The position numbers and the translations under genes are program-made. A DNA stretch of 64,000 bases from Haematobacter massiliensis (GTDB taxonomy: Bacteria; Pseudomonadota; Alphaproteobacteria; Rhodobacterales; Rhodobacteraceae): the NCBI RefSeq assembly GCF_000740795.1, contig NZ_JGYG01000004.1:62001-126000 (forward strand), given 5' to 3'. The first letter of the stretch is position 1. Each line of letters opens with the position of its first letter. Positions 7,520 through 15,204 of the stretch are shown here, piece after piece. The notes below the pieces were generated by a model. That model was not told where the DNA came from. It ran no database searches and was given only the letters and a program-made list of their open reading frames with translations.

Positions 7520-8701
7520 TCAGGCCGCGGATTTCCCCGGGTCGCGCACGGCCTCGTAGGTCTGGAACTCCACGTTCCAGAGTTCGCCGTCGCGGCGTTC
7601 GACCTTGCGGATATAGACGTTCTGCACGATGTCGCGCGTCTCCGGGTCGATGGAGATCGGGCCGCGCGGGCTTTCCCAGGCCATGCCCTTCATCGCGGCG
7701 ATCAGGCTGTCGCCATCCGACATCCCGCCGGTCTTCTTCAGCGCCTCATGGAGCAGGTGCATCCCGTCCCAGGCGGCCACCCCCATGAAGGCCGGGCGCG
7801 TGCCCGCCTTCGCCGCGTAATCGGCGACGAACTTGCGGTTCAGGTCGCTGTCATGCGCGGCGGAATAGTGGAACCCGGTCAGGATCCCTTCGGCGGGCGG
7901 CCCCATCATCGGCAGGGTCTCATCATCCGTCACGCCGCCGTCTGCGATGAGCCGGATGCCGGATTTGTCCAGCCCGCGTTCGACATATTGCTTCAGCAGC
8001 GGCCCGCCCACGCCCGACGGCACGAAGACGAACAGCGTCTGCGGCTTCAGATCCGCGACCTTCTGGAGAAAGGCGGAGAAATCCGGGTTCTGGAGCGGCA
8101 CGCGCAGGCTTTCCAGCACCTTGCCGCCCGCCGCCTCGAACTTCGTCTTGAAGGTCGCCTCCGCATCGACGCCGGGGCCGTAGTCCATGACCAGCGTGAC
8201 CGCGCTGCGGTCGCCCTGTTCCAGCACCCAGTCGGCGATCTTCGAGGTGACCTGTGGCGTGGTGTAGCTGGTGCGCACGATATAGGGCGACTTCTCCGTC
8301 ACCACCGATGTCGCGGCGACCATCACGATCTGCGGCACCTTGGCCCGGGCGGAGATCGGCGCCGCAGCGAGCGCGAGCGGCGTCAGCCCGAAGCCCGCCA
8401 GCGCCTCCACCTTGTCATGCACCACCAGTTCCTGCGCGAGCCGTTTCGTCGCATCGGCGACCGCGCCATCATCCTTCACGACCAGTTCGATCCGCCGCCC
8501 GGCGACCTCCTCGCCATGCTGGGCGAGGTAGAGCCGCATCGCGGTCTCGATCTGCTTGCCATAGGGCGCGAAAGGCCCGGTCATCGGAACGATCACGCCG
8601 ACCTTCAGCGGTTTCGCCTCCGCCCATGCCGGGCGCAGGCCCGCGGTCGCGCTCAACGTTGCACCGGCCGCTGCGGCGGCCAGGAAGCTGCGTCTGTCCA
8701 T
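7520..8701 (-). CDS. LIV-type ABC transporter substrate-binding protein (paralogue B)
   Basis: 393 aa. The N terminus MDRRSFLAAAAAGATLSAT has a twin-arginine-like RRSFL motif and a PAWAEA cleavage region. The mature protein begins KPLKVGVIVPMTGPFAPYGK. Most of its length parallels paralogue A at 4076-5254 (DATKRLAQEL, FVFVPSGVGGP, IDPETRDIVQNVYIRKVER). The start at 8701 follows GGGAGGGAAA; a much longer open frame upstream is a GC-rich artefact that runs through the divergent LysR gene. It is first in a two-gene unit with the CYP199-like P450 and has no permease genes of its own, so it probably shares the LivHMGF channel. The ligand may be a methoxy- or alkyl-benzoate. Confidence 0.9.
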   Translation of the reverse strand: MDRRSFLAAAAAGATLSATAGLRPAWAEAKPLKVGVIVPMTGPFAPYGKQIETAMRLYLAQHGEEVAGRRIELVVKDDGAVADATKRLAQELVVHDKVEALAGFGLTPLALAAAPISARAKVPQIVMVAATSVVTEKSPYIVRTSYTTPQVTSKIADWVLEQGDRSAVTLVMDYGPGVDAEATFKTKFEAAGGKVLESLRVPLQNPDFSAFLQKVADLKPQTLFVFVPSGVGGPLLKQYVERGLDKSGIRLIADGGVTDDETLPMMGPPAEGILTGFHYSAAHDSDLNRKFVADYAAKAGTRPAFMGVAAWDGMHLLHEALKKTGGMSDGDSLIAAMKGMAWESPRGPISIDPETRDIVQNVYIRKVERRDGELWNVEFQTYEAVRDPGKSAA

Positions 8702-8736
8702 TTTCCCTCCCTTGCCGGACCTCCTCCGCCCGACAA

Positions 8737-8758
8737 CAAAACCGTAGCAGCGGTTTTG
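8737..8758. promoter_or_regulatory. inverted repeat in the LysR / binding-protein divergent promoter
   Basis: Perfect 8-bp arms CAAAACCG (8737-8744) and CGGTTTTG (8751-8758) with a 6-base spacer, in the 99-base gap between two divergent genes. The position and dyad symmetry suit the LysR regulator encoded alongside. Binding is inferred. Confidence 0.55.
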
Positions 8759-8800
8759 AAATCTACTTAGCAAATTTATCAAATTATGATTATCTACGGC

Positions 8801-9751
8801 ATGAATTACCGTGACTTGGACCTCAACCTGCTTCTCCTTCTTGAGGCACTTTATGCGGAGGGCAGCGTCACCGCCGCCGCCGCGCGGCTGAAGACCAGCC
8901 AGCCCACGGCCAGCTTTGGCCTGAACAAGCTGCGCGCAGCACTCGGGGACGAGCTTTTCGTGCGCGAGGGGGCGGGGATGCGCCCCACGCCCTTCGCCCA
9001 GCAGATAGAGGAGCCGGTGAGCCGCATCCTCGGCATCGTGCGCCAGGACCTGCTGCGCCAGCGCGGCTTCGACCCGAAGACCTCGCAGCGCAGTTTCGCC
9101 TTCTCCACCTCCGACATCGGGGAACTGGTGTTCCTGCCGGAGATCCTCTCCACCCTGCGAAGGGAGGCGCCCGGCGTCACCTTGCGCTGCCTGTCGCTGC
9201 CGCCGGACGAGTTGCAGCAGGCGCTGGCCGACGGGATCGTGGACATCGCCTTCGGCTATTTCCCCGACCTTCAGGGGGCGCTGATCTATCAGCAGAAGCT
9301 CTTCGTGCATCCGTTCACCTGTGTGGTGCGCGCGGATCACCCCCTGATCGGCGATGGCCTGACGCTGGAACAGTTCGCCTCGCTGGAACATGCCGTGGTG
9401 GAGCAGAAGGGGCGCAGCCAGGAGATCGCGGAACACCGGATGAAGGAGCTGGGGATCGAGCGGCGCATCGTGCTGCGCTCCCCGCATTTCATGTCGGTGC
9501 CGCTCTTGGTGGCGTCGTCGGACCTCATCTCCATCGTGCCGCTTGCCGTCGGGCGCGCCTATGCGCGGATCGCGCCGCTGAAACTGGTGCCGCCGCCCTT
9601 CGACATCCCGCTGATCGAGTTGAAGCAGTTCTGGCACCGCAGGCTTCATGCCGATCCGGGCGTCGTCTGGATGCGCGGGATCATCGCGCGGCTCTATCTC
9701 AACCGCGACCCTTCCGTGGACGCGCGCTCCCCGATCTTCCGCCTGCCGTAA
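8801..9751 (+). CDS. LysR-family transcriptional regulator
   Basis: 316 aa from ATG 8801 (MNYRDLDLNLLLLLEALYAE). An ATG five codons upstream is possible but lies in an AT-rich stretch. The N-terminal helix-turn-helix covers about residues 15-60 (GSVTAAAARLKTSQPTAS, GDELFVREG). The rest is a LysR effector domain with FAFSTSDIGELVFLPEIL and the conserved DIAFGYFPDL turn. The MNYRDLDLNLL start and domain style recall the NodD/PnbR-like branch of regulators that respond to aromatic compounds. It is divergent from the binding-protein/CYP199 pair and probably activates it in the presence of the aromatic substrate. Confidence 0.92.
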   Translation: MNYRDLDLNLLLLLEALYAEGSVTAAAARLKTSQPTASFGLNKLRAALGDELFVREGAGMRPTPFAQQIEEPVSRILGIVRQDLLRQRGFDPKTSQRSFAFSTSDIGELVFLPEILSTLRREAPGVTLRCLSLPPDELQQALADGIVDIAFGYFPDLQGALIYQQKLFVHPFTCVVRADHPLIGDGLTLEQFASLEHAVVEQKGRSQEIAEHRMKELGIERRIVLRSPHFMSVPLLVASSDLISIVPLAVGRAYARIAPLKLVPPPFDIPLIELKQFWHRRLHADPGVVWMRGIIARLYLNRDPSVDARSPIFRLP

Positions 9752-10147
9752 ACGGGAGGGCGGCTGATAGGCGCAAGTTTCGCCCAGGCGCTCCGGACGC
9801 TGCGGCGGGGCATCCGAGGCGGGAAGGCATCTGCAATCCCGCAGTGTTTCGGCGCGCAATCGCAGGCCGGGTGGCCGCGAATACGCAGGTGGGGCAGTGA
9901 GCGGGGAGAACAGCCGCGAATAGCCGTGGCCGTTGCGAGGCCGCCTACACCCGCCGTGACCCGCCGTCCGCCCCACACCATCCGTCATGCCACGAGCCGC
10001 CTGCCGTCTCACCGTCGCAGAGGGCATGACCTGCTCATGCGGATACCCTGGCGGGCCGATGTATTCGCACTCCTCGACATACACGGCCGTCCGCGCCTTT
10101 GCCGCCCTGCGGGGGTGTTGGCGCAGGTCGGGCAGTCGGGGGGAAGA
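9752..10147. other. gene-free convergent spacer
   Basis: 396 bases between the convergent LysR gene and the permease operon. Open frames are present on both strands but have no ribosome site, family motif or plausible codon pattern. I see no clear terminator, tRNA or repeat. Confidence 0.5.
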
Positions 10148-10918
10148 TCAGTGACCGCGTTCGCGCCAGCGCAGAAGGCGCGCTTCGACGAGGCTGACCA
10201 GCAGCGAGGAGAGGTAGCCGATGGCGCCGAGGATGATCACCCCGGCGAACAGGTCGGGAGACCGGTAGAGGCGCGCCGAAACCATGATGTAGTGCCCGAG
10301 CCCTTCCAGCCCGCCGATCATCTCGCAGACGACGGAGAGGATGAGCGCCGCCGTGACGCTGATCCGCATCCCGGCGAGGATGTCGGGCAGGGCAGAGGGC
10401 AGCACGATCTTCCAGATGGTCTCCAACCGGCTGAGATTGAGCGCCCGGGCGATCTCATAGAGCCGTGGCTCCACATTGGCAAAACCATGGATTGTGGAGA
10501 GCAGGATCGGCCAGATCGTCCCGAAGGCGATCACGAAGGTCGCCATCCCGTTCGAAAGGCCGAGGAAGGCGATGGCCAGCGGAATGACGGCGGAGGCGGG
10601 GAGGGGCCGCAGGAACTCCAGCATCGGGGTGGTCGCGGCCCGTGCCGTGCGCGAGATGCCGATGGCGGAGCCCAGCAGAATGGCCAGGACCGAGGCGACG
10701 AGCCAGCCGAAGAACATGTGCCGCAGCGTTCCCAGCGTCTGCGAGACGAGCGCCCCGTTCTGAAATCCCCGAACGAGGGAGGCCCAGGCCTTCTCCGGGC
10801 CGGGCAGGAAGAGGGGCGAGATCACACCGGAAGCCGAGACGAGGTACCACGCCAGCACCACGGCCGCTGCCACGAAGAAGCTCAGCAGCCGCGCGGCTGC
10901 GGGAGACATTGCGCTCAT
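10148..10918 (-). CDS. NitT/TauT-type ABC transporter permease (second subunit)
   Basis: 256-aa inner-membrane permease of the SsuC/TauC/NrtB family, with about six hydrophobic segments (LLSFFVAAAVVLAWYLV, FFGWLVASVLAILLGSAIG, ALILSVVCEMIGG). The cytoplasmic coupling loop is seen in YEIARALNLSRLETIWKIVLPSALPDI, matching the family EAA motif (quoted in part: EIARALNLSR and KIVLPSALP). The start at 10918 overlaps the previous permease stop by 4 bases. It is last in the five-gene operon, which transcribes leftwards. It should form a heterodimeric channel with the permease at 10915-11685. Confidence 0.92.
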   Translation of the reverse strand: MSAMSPAAARLLSFFVAAAVVLAWYLVSASGVISPLFLPGPEKAWASLVRGFQNGALVSQTLGTLRHMFFGWLVASVLAILLGSAIGISRTARAATTPMLEFLRPLPASAVIPLAIAFLGLSNGMATFVIAFGTIWPILLSTIHGFANVEPRLYEIARALNLSRLETIWKIVLPSALPDILAGMRISVTAALILSVVCEMIGGLEGLGHYIMVSARLYRSPDLFAGVIILGAIGYLSSLLVSLVEARLLRWRERGH

Positions 10919-11685
10919 GGTTTCGCCTCCGCCAGCGCGGCGCGGCCGAAAAGCTTCCCCTGCGCCGCCAGAAGCAGGGCGTTCAGCGCAAGTCCTATGA
11001 AGCCGATCCAGAAGAAATAGGCGAGCATCAGATCCGGGCGGAGCGCCTGTTGCGCCGTCATGATCCCGTAGCCGAGGCCCTGAGGGTTGACCGCAATCTC
11101 GATCGTGATGGAGATGACGAGCGCCAGGCTCGCCGCGAGCCGGAAGGCCACGAAAAGCCGGGGCAGGATGGCGGGGAGGATGATCTTGCCCACCGTGGCG
11201 GAGCGCGACAGGCGAAGCGCGCGCGCCACCTCGCGAAGGCGGGGCTCGACCCCGCGCACCGCAGCGCGGGTCAGGATGAGCATGAGGAAGAAGCAGGATT
11301 TTCCCACGATGGCGAATTCCATCCCGTAGCCAAAGCCGAACACCATCAGTGCAACGGGCAGCAGGGCCACGGAAGGAATGGGGCGGAGCGCCTCCACCGT
11401 CACTTCCATCGCACGGTCGATGAGGGGCACCACCGCGAACAGGATCCCCGCCAGCATCCCGAGCACGCCGCCCATCAGCAGCCCCCCGAAGGCCCCGGCC
11501 AGCGTCTGCCCAGTGGCGCGAAGGACCGAACCATCGGCAAGGCCCGTCGCAAGAGCGGCGGCGATGGCGCTCGGCGGGGCGAGGGTATCGCTGACGATGG
11601 CACCGCTGCGGAGCCACAACTCCAGCCCCGCGAGTACGATCAGGGGCAGGACGGCGCCGATCCAGCGCGAGGGCCGGTCGCTCAT
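10915..11685 (-). CDS. NitT/TauT-type ABC transporter permease (first subunit)
   Basis: 256-aa permease paralogous to its neighbour. It opens MSDRPSRWIGAVLPLIVLAG and has a string of hydrophobic helices. The EAA-type loop appears as EVARALRLSRSATVGKIILP, followed by the helix FVAFRLAASLALVISITIEI. The start at 11685 overlaps the ATPase stop by 4 bases and the gene overlaps the next permease by 4, so the operon is translationally coupled. Two different permeases rather than a homodimer is unusual for the SsuABC/TauABC group but known in related systems. Confidence 0.92.
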   Translation of the reverse strand: MSDRPSRWIGAVLPLIVLAGLELWLRSGAIVSDTLAPPSAIAAALATGLADGSVLRATGQTLAGAFGGLLMGGVLGMLAGILFAVVPLIDRAMEVTVEALRPIPSVALLPVALMVFGFGYGMEFAIVGKSCFFLMLILTRAAVRGVEPRLREVARALRLSRSATVGKIILPAILPRLFVAFRLAASLALVISITIEIAVNPQGLGYGIMTAQQALRPDLMLAYFFWIGFIGLALNALLLAAQGKLFGRAALAEAKP

Positions 11686-12458
11686 GCTTCCGATTCCCTG
11701 ATGAAATCGAACAGTTCGCGGCGCAGGCGCAGGAATTCCGGCTCCTCCCGGGTTTCGAGCTGACTGCGGGGCCGGGGAAGGCGTACCGGCACGTCGATGC
11801 CGACGCGCCCCGGATGGGGAAGCAGGCCGATGACCCGGTCGCCCAGATAGATCGCCTCCTCCAGATCATGGGTGACGAAGAGGACCGTGGTCCCGGTCCG
11901 TGCGACGAGATCCAGAACCTCGTCCTGCAGGCCCTGGCGCGTCATGGCGTCGAGCGCACCGAAGGGTTCGTCCATCAGCAGAACGGACGGATTCTGCGCA
12001 AGGCAGCGGGCGATCTGCAACCGCTGCTGCATGCCGCCCGACATCTCGGTGGGATATTTGTCGCCCTGTCCGGGAAGACCCACCAGCGTCAGCAGTTCCT
12101 CGATGCGGGCGGCGCGATCCGCGCGGGGCGTTCCCGCCGCTTCGAGGGCCAGAGAGACATTGCCCGCCGCGGTGCGCCAGGGCAGCAGCGCCTTGCCGTA
12201 ATCCTGAAACACGATGGCCACGTCTGATCGCGGCCCGGTCATCGGCGCGCCGTCAAGGCGCACCGTACCCTTGCTGGGCGCATAAAGGCCGCCGGCCAGC
12301 CGGAGGGCGGTTGTCTTTCCGCATCCCGACGCCCCGATGACGCAGAGGAACTGGCCGGAGGGCACGGCGAAGGAAATGTCACGCAGTATCGTCTTCTGTC
12401 CGAAGGCGAGGGAGACAGTGTCGAAAACAAGCTTGGCGGCTTCGGCCACGCTGAGCAC
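11682..12458 (-). CDS. NitT/TauT-type ABC transporter ATP-binding protein
   Basis: 258-aa ATPase of the SsuB/TauB family. Walker A is GASGCGKTT, the Q-loop is FQDYGKALLPWRT, the signature is MSGGMQQRLQIAR, and Walker B is LLMDEPFGALDAMTR with VLFVTHDLEEA after it. Those motifs place it in the nitrate/sulfonate/taurine importer group. It starts MLSVAEAAKLVFDTV 11 bases after the GntR stop and overlaps the first permease by 4 bases. The substrate is not nitrate or sulfonate by any visible evidence; the neighbouring FAH and cyclase-family hydrolases suggest an organic acid or cyclic amide. Confidence 0.93.
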   Translation of the reverse strand: MLSVAEAAKLVFDTVSLAFGQKTILRDISFAVPSGQFLCVIGASGCGKTTALRLAGGLYAPSKGTVRLDGAPMTGPRSDVAIVFQDYGKALLPWRTAAGNVSLALEAAGTPRADRAARIEELLTLVGLPGQGDKYPTEMSGGMQQRLQIARCLAQNPSVLLMDEPFGALDAMTRQGLQDEVLDLVARTGTTVLFVTHDLEEAIYLGDRVIGLLPHPGRVGIDVPVRLPRPRSQLETREEPEFLRLRRELFDFIRESEA

Positions 12459-12469
12459 CTTCCTGTTTG

Positions 12470-13144
12470 TCAGCCGGGCGCGTCGGGGTAGACGTAGCGC
12501 AGCGTCGTTTCCAGATGCGCCGAAAGCAGCGGCGCGGCGCGGGCGTGGTCGCGCGCCAGCACGACCTCCGCCAGCGTCTCATGCACGGCGACGAAATGAT
12601 CCGGGTCGGTGAGCCGGCGCAGCATCAGCCGGCGATACCGATAGGCCTGGTCGTAGAGGGTGGAGGCGGCCTCCAGCAGACGCGGCGATCCGCAGGCGGC
12701 CAGAAGCGACATGTGGAACGCCTTGTGCAGCACGTCATAGTCCGGTGTCCCTTCCAGCGCCTCCATTCCCGCGCGGCGGACCAGGGATTTGAGCCGGTGG
12801 AGCGAGGCGAGTATCTCCGCCTCCCAGCCGTCCTCGCCGTGCTGGAAGGCGAGGCGCAGGCCCTCCACCTCGACCAAAGCGCGCAGCTGCGTGAGATCGG
12901 CCAGATCGGCCCGGCTGATGTCGCTCACCCGAAAGCCCCGCCGCCCGATCGCGACGACGAGACCCTGCGCGACGAGCCGCGAGAGGCCCTCCCGCACCGG
13001 GGTCGTTCCCATGTCGTACTGACGCGCGATTTCCACGACGCCAAGCCGGTCACCGGGGCGCAATTCGCCGGACAGGATGCCCGACCTCAGGCGGAGCGCC
13101 GCACGCTCGGCCAGGGTCAGATCGAGTTCCTGCCCGGTCTCCAT
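12470..13144 (-). CDS. GntR-family (FCD domain) transcriptional regulator
   Basis: 224 aa starting METGQELDLTLAERAALRLR at 13144; the longer reading to 13222 lies inside the binding-protein gene. The winged helix is seen in VVEIARQYDMGTTPVREGL, followed by GRRGFRVSDIS, the wing. The FCD domain has AFHMSLLAACGSPRLLEA with the expected His. It lies between the binding-protein gene (2-base gap) and the transporter genes, so the repressor is made within the operon it presumably controls. The likely operator is in the divergent promoter at 14077-14193. Confidence 0.9.
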   Translation of the reverse strand: METGQELDLTLAERAALRLRSGILSGELRPGDRLGVVEIARQYDMGTTPVREGLSRLVAQGLVVAIGRRGFRVSDISRADLADLTQLRALVEVEGLRLAFQHGEDGWEAEILASLHRLKSLVRRAGMEALEGTPDYDVLHKAFHMSLLAACGSPRLLEAASTLYDQAYRYRRLMLRRLTDPDHFVAVHETLAEVVLARDHARAAPLLSAHLETTLRYVYPDAPG

Positions 13145-13146
13145 CC

Positions 13147-14076
13147 TCAGTCGGCCGCGATGACGCCGGCCGGATCGACATTCCCCTGCAACAGGCCCTG
13201 CGCCTTCATGAGGTCGAGCCACCAGCCGATATCCTCGGCCGAGAGCGTGGCGTCGTATTTCGACGGTGCCGTCGCCCGGACGAGATCGGGGCTCTGTTCG
13301 GTGAACTTTGCGACCGATGCAATCACAACCTCCCGGTCGGTTGCGGCAAGCTCCGCCGCCTCCGCGATCGCGGCGCGGAACTTCTGCACGGCCTCGGGGT
13401 TCGCCTCCGCCCAGTCGCGGGTCGAGGCATAGAAGATGATGGGCGCGGAACCGCCCAGTTCGGCGATGAAGCGCGGGCCCTCATGCCCATAGCCGGCGGA
13501 GAGGATCCTCTGCACCGTCGGGCCGCCGGAAAGCACCGCATCCACCGCGCCCATCCTCAACACATCGGGCATGGAGGGAAACGTCGTCTCCACCATGTTC
13601 ACCTGCGCGGGATCGACGCCATTGGCCATCAGGTAACGGTTGAACAGGATGTGGATATACGCGCCGAATCCCGGAACGCCGACCTTCTTGCCGACGAAAT
13701 CCTGTGCCTTTTCGATCGTGACGCCGTCCCTCACGATGGCGAGCGTCCCCTCGTTCGTCGCCTCGTGCATACGCGAGGCGCCGGCCAGCGCGACGAGATC
13801 GAGCCCCCCATCCACGGCCTGAAGGAAGACGGAGGATGTGGGCCCCCCGATCTCCAGCGATCGCGACAGGAGGGCGGGCGGAATGTTGGAGTTCAGCGCG
13901 ATGCGCGTCATCTCCACGTCCAGTCCGTGTTTCTCGAAAATCCCCTGATCCACGGCGATCATCGCCGTTCCGCAATCGGCGGATGACGTGCAGCCGACGT
14001 GGATTTTCTGAGCTGCCGCCGGTGCCGCAAGCACTGCGGCAAGCCCTGCCGCCACGATTAGCGCGCGTTGTTTCAT
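13147..14076 (-). CDS. NMT1/SsuA-type ABC transporter substrate-binding protein
   Basis: 309 aa. The signal peptide MKQRALIVAAGLAAVLAAP ends at AAAQ. The mature protein starts KIHVGCTSSADCGTAMIAVD; a periplasmic domain of the NMT1/SsuA type follows, with GIFEKHGLDVEM, GGPTSSVFLQAV and GKKVGVPGFGAYIHIL, the phrases that mark this family. The ATG at 14076 has a GGGGGAGAC ribosome site. It is first in the leftward operon, binding protein, GntR, ATPase, permease, permease. Two Cys residues near the mature N terminus (VGCTSSADC) may form a disulfide. Unlike five other binding-protein genes here it has no downstream hairpin. Confidence 0.9.
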   Translation of the reverse strand: MKQRALIVAAGLAAVLAAPAAAQKIHVGCTSSADCGTAMIAVDQGIFEKHGLDVEMTRIALNSNIPPALLSRSLEIGGPTSSVFLQAVDGGLDLVALAGASRMHEATNEGTLAIVRDGVTIEKAQDFVGKKVGVPGFGAYIHILFNRYLMANGVDPAQVNMVETTFPSMPDVLRMGAVDAVLSGGPTVQRILSAGYGHEGPRFIAELGGSAPIIFYASTRDWAEANPEAVQKFRAAIAEAAELAATDREVVIASVAKFTEQSPDLVRATAPSKYDATLSAEDIGWWLDLMKAQGLLQGNVDPAGVIAAD

Positions 14077-14115
14077 GTCGTCTCCCCCCATGCCGGTTCG
14101 GAACCAACCCTCCCG

Positions 14116-14157
14116 TTGACTCCACCGCATTTTATCGACAATCCTGATTATTGTGCA
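14116..14157. promoter_or_regulatory. divergent promoter with ACAAT-N7-ATTGT inverted repeat
   Basis: TTGACT at 14116-14121 is a good -35 for the rightward FAH/cyclase operon, though the -10 is weak. ACAAT (14138-14142) and ATTGT (14150-14154) form a dyad in the 117-base divergent gap, a plausible site for the GntR protein encoded at 12470-13144. Inferred from position and symmetry only. Confidence 0.4.
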
Positions 14158-14193
14158 TCCTGTCAAGCCGGGTGCGGGGGAGGGGAGACTGCA

Positions 14194-15204
14194 ATGAAGC
14201 TGGCCACTTACCGGTCGGAAGACCGCGTTCGCATTGGTGTCGTGGATACGGAGGCCGGCACCATCTTGGATCTTGCTGCTGTCGCCGAAGGGGAGGGTGA
14301 GCGGCAGATGTTCTCTTCCATGCTGGCGCTCATCGACGCGGGGGAGGCGGGGCTGGATGCGGCGCGCGCACAGGTCGAGCGCCGGACGGGGGATGGCGAA
14401 GTCAGCCGCCCGCTCGCGCAGGCAAGCCTGCTTGCCCCGCTGCCGGAGCCGCGGCAGATGCGCGACGGCATGTCCTTTCCGACCCACATCCTGCAATCCG
14501 GTTCGGGAATGGGGCGGGCGCTGGCGGAGGCGCGCGCGGCGGGAGACGAGCAGGAGGTTGCGCGGATCATGGAACGCGCGTTGCCAGAGCTGCCGGAGAT
14601 CTACAGCCGGATGCCGATCTACTACTTTACCAACCGCCTTGCCGTGACCGGGCCGGAAAGCACCGTGGTCTGGCCACGCTACAGCCGGGTGATGGATTAC
14701 GAACTGGAGTTCGGCATCGTCACGGGCCGGAAGGGGAAGGACATCCGCGCGCAGGACGCGGAGGATCACATCTTCGGCTACACCATCTTCAACGACTTCT
14801 CCGCGCGCGATCAGCAGATGCAGGAGATGCAGGGCCGGCTTGGTCCCTCGAAGGGCAAGAGCTTCGAGAACTCCAACGCCCTTGGCCCGTGGATCGTGAC
14901 GCGGGACGAAATCCCCGATCCCTACGGCCTGCGGATGACCGCGCGCATCAACGGGCGCACCGTCTGCGACAGCACGAGCAAGGGAATGCTGTTCAGCTTT
15001 GAGGAGATCCTCGCCCATGTCAGCCGCGACGAATGGATCCATCCGGGCGAATTCTTCGGCTCCGGCACCGTCGGGAATGGGTGCGGGTTGGAGAACGGCT
15101 GGTTCCTGTCGGACGGCGACACGATCGAACTGGAGGTGGAGGGGATAGGAGTGCTCCGCAACCACGTCGCCACGGCCGCCTCCACCAAGGAGAAAACCCA
15201 ATGA
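14194..15204 (+). CDS. fumarylacetoacetate hydrolase (FAH) family protein
   Basis: 336 aa, MKLATYRSEDRVRIGVVD, start ATG 14194 after GGGGAGGGGAGAC. The C-terminal FAH fold has the metal-binding run DYELEFGIVTGR (Glu ligands) and the active-site region FGYTIFNDFSARDQQ. WIVTRDEIPDP and GSGTVGNGCGLENG complete the family pattern. FAH members hydrolyse or decarboxylate 2-oxo or 1,3-diketo acids, using Mg2+ or Mn2+. About 336 aa with an extended N-terminal segment resembles the longer FAH subgroup rather than short fumarylpyruvate hydrolases. It overlaps the cyclase gene by 4 bases (ATGA). It is divergent from the importer and probably acts on the imported compound. Confidence 0.92.
   Translation: MKLATYRSEDRVRIGVVDTEAGTILDLAAVAEGEGERQMFSSMLALIDAGEAGLDAARAQVERRTGDGEVSRPLAQASLLAPLPEPRQMRDGMSFPTHILQSGSGMGRALAEARAAGDEQEVARIMERALPELPEIYSRMPIYYFTNRLAVTGPESTVVWPRYSRVMDYELEFGIVTGRKGKDIRAQDAEDHIFGYTIFNDFSARDQQMQEMQGRLGPSKGKSFENSNALGPWIVTRDEIPDPYGLRMTARINGRTVCDSTSKGMLFSFEEILAHVSRDEWIHPGEFFGSGTVGNGCGLENGWFLSDGDTIELEVEGIGVLRNHVATAASTKEKTQ

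Noticed and set aside
7520-10084. An 854-codon minus-strand frame spanning a binding protein and the region behind it
   Set aside because: Only residues from 8701 leftwards match the family; the rest runs antisense through the LysR gene.
9752-10147. A possible small gene on the minus strand (MYVEECEYIGPPGYPHEQ region)
   Set aside because: No ribosome site, no family resemblance, and the composition matches GC-rich noncoding frames.
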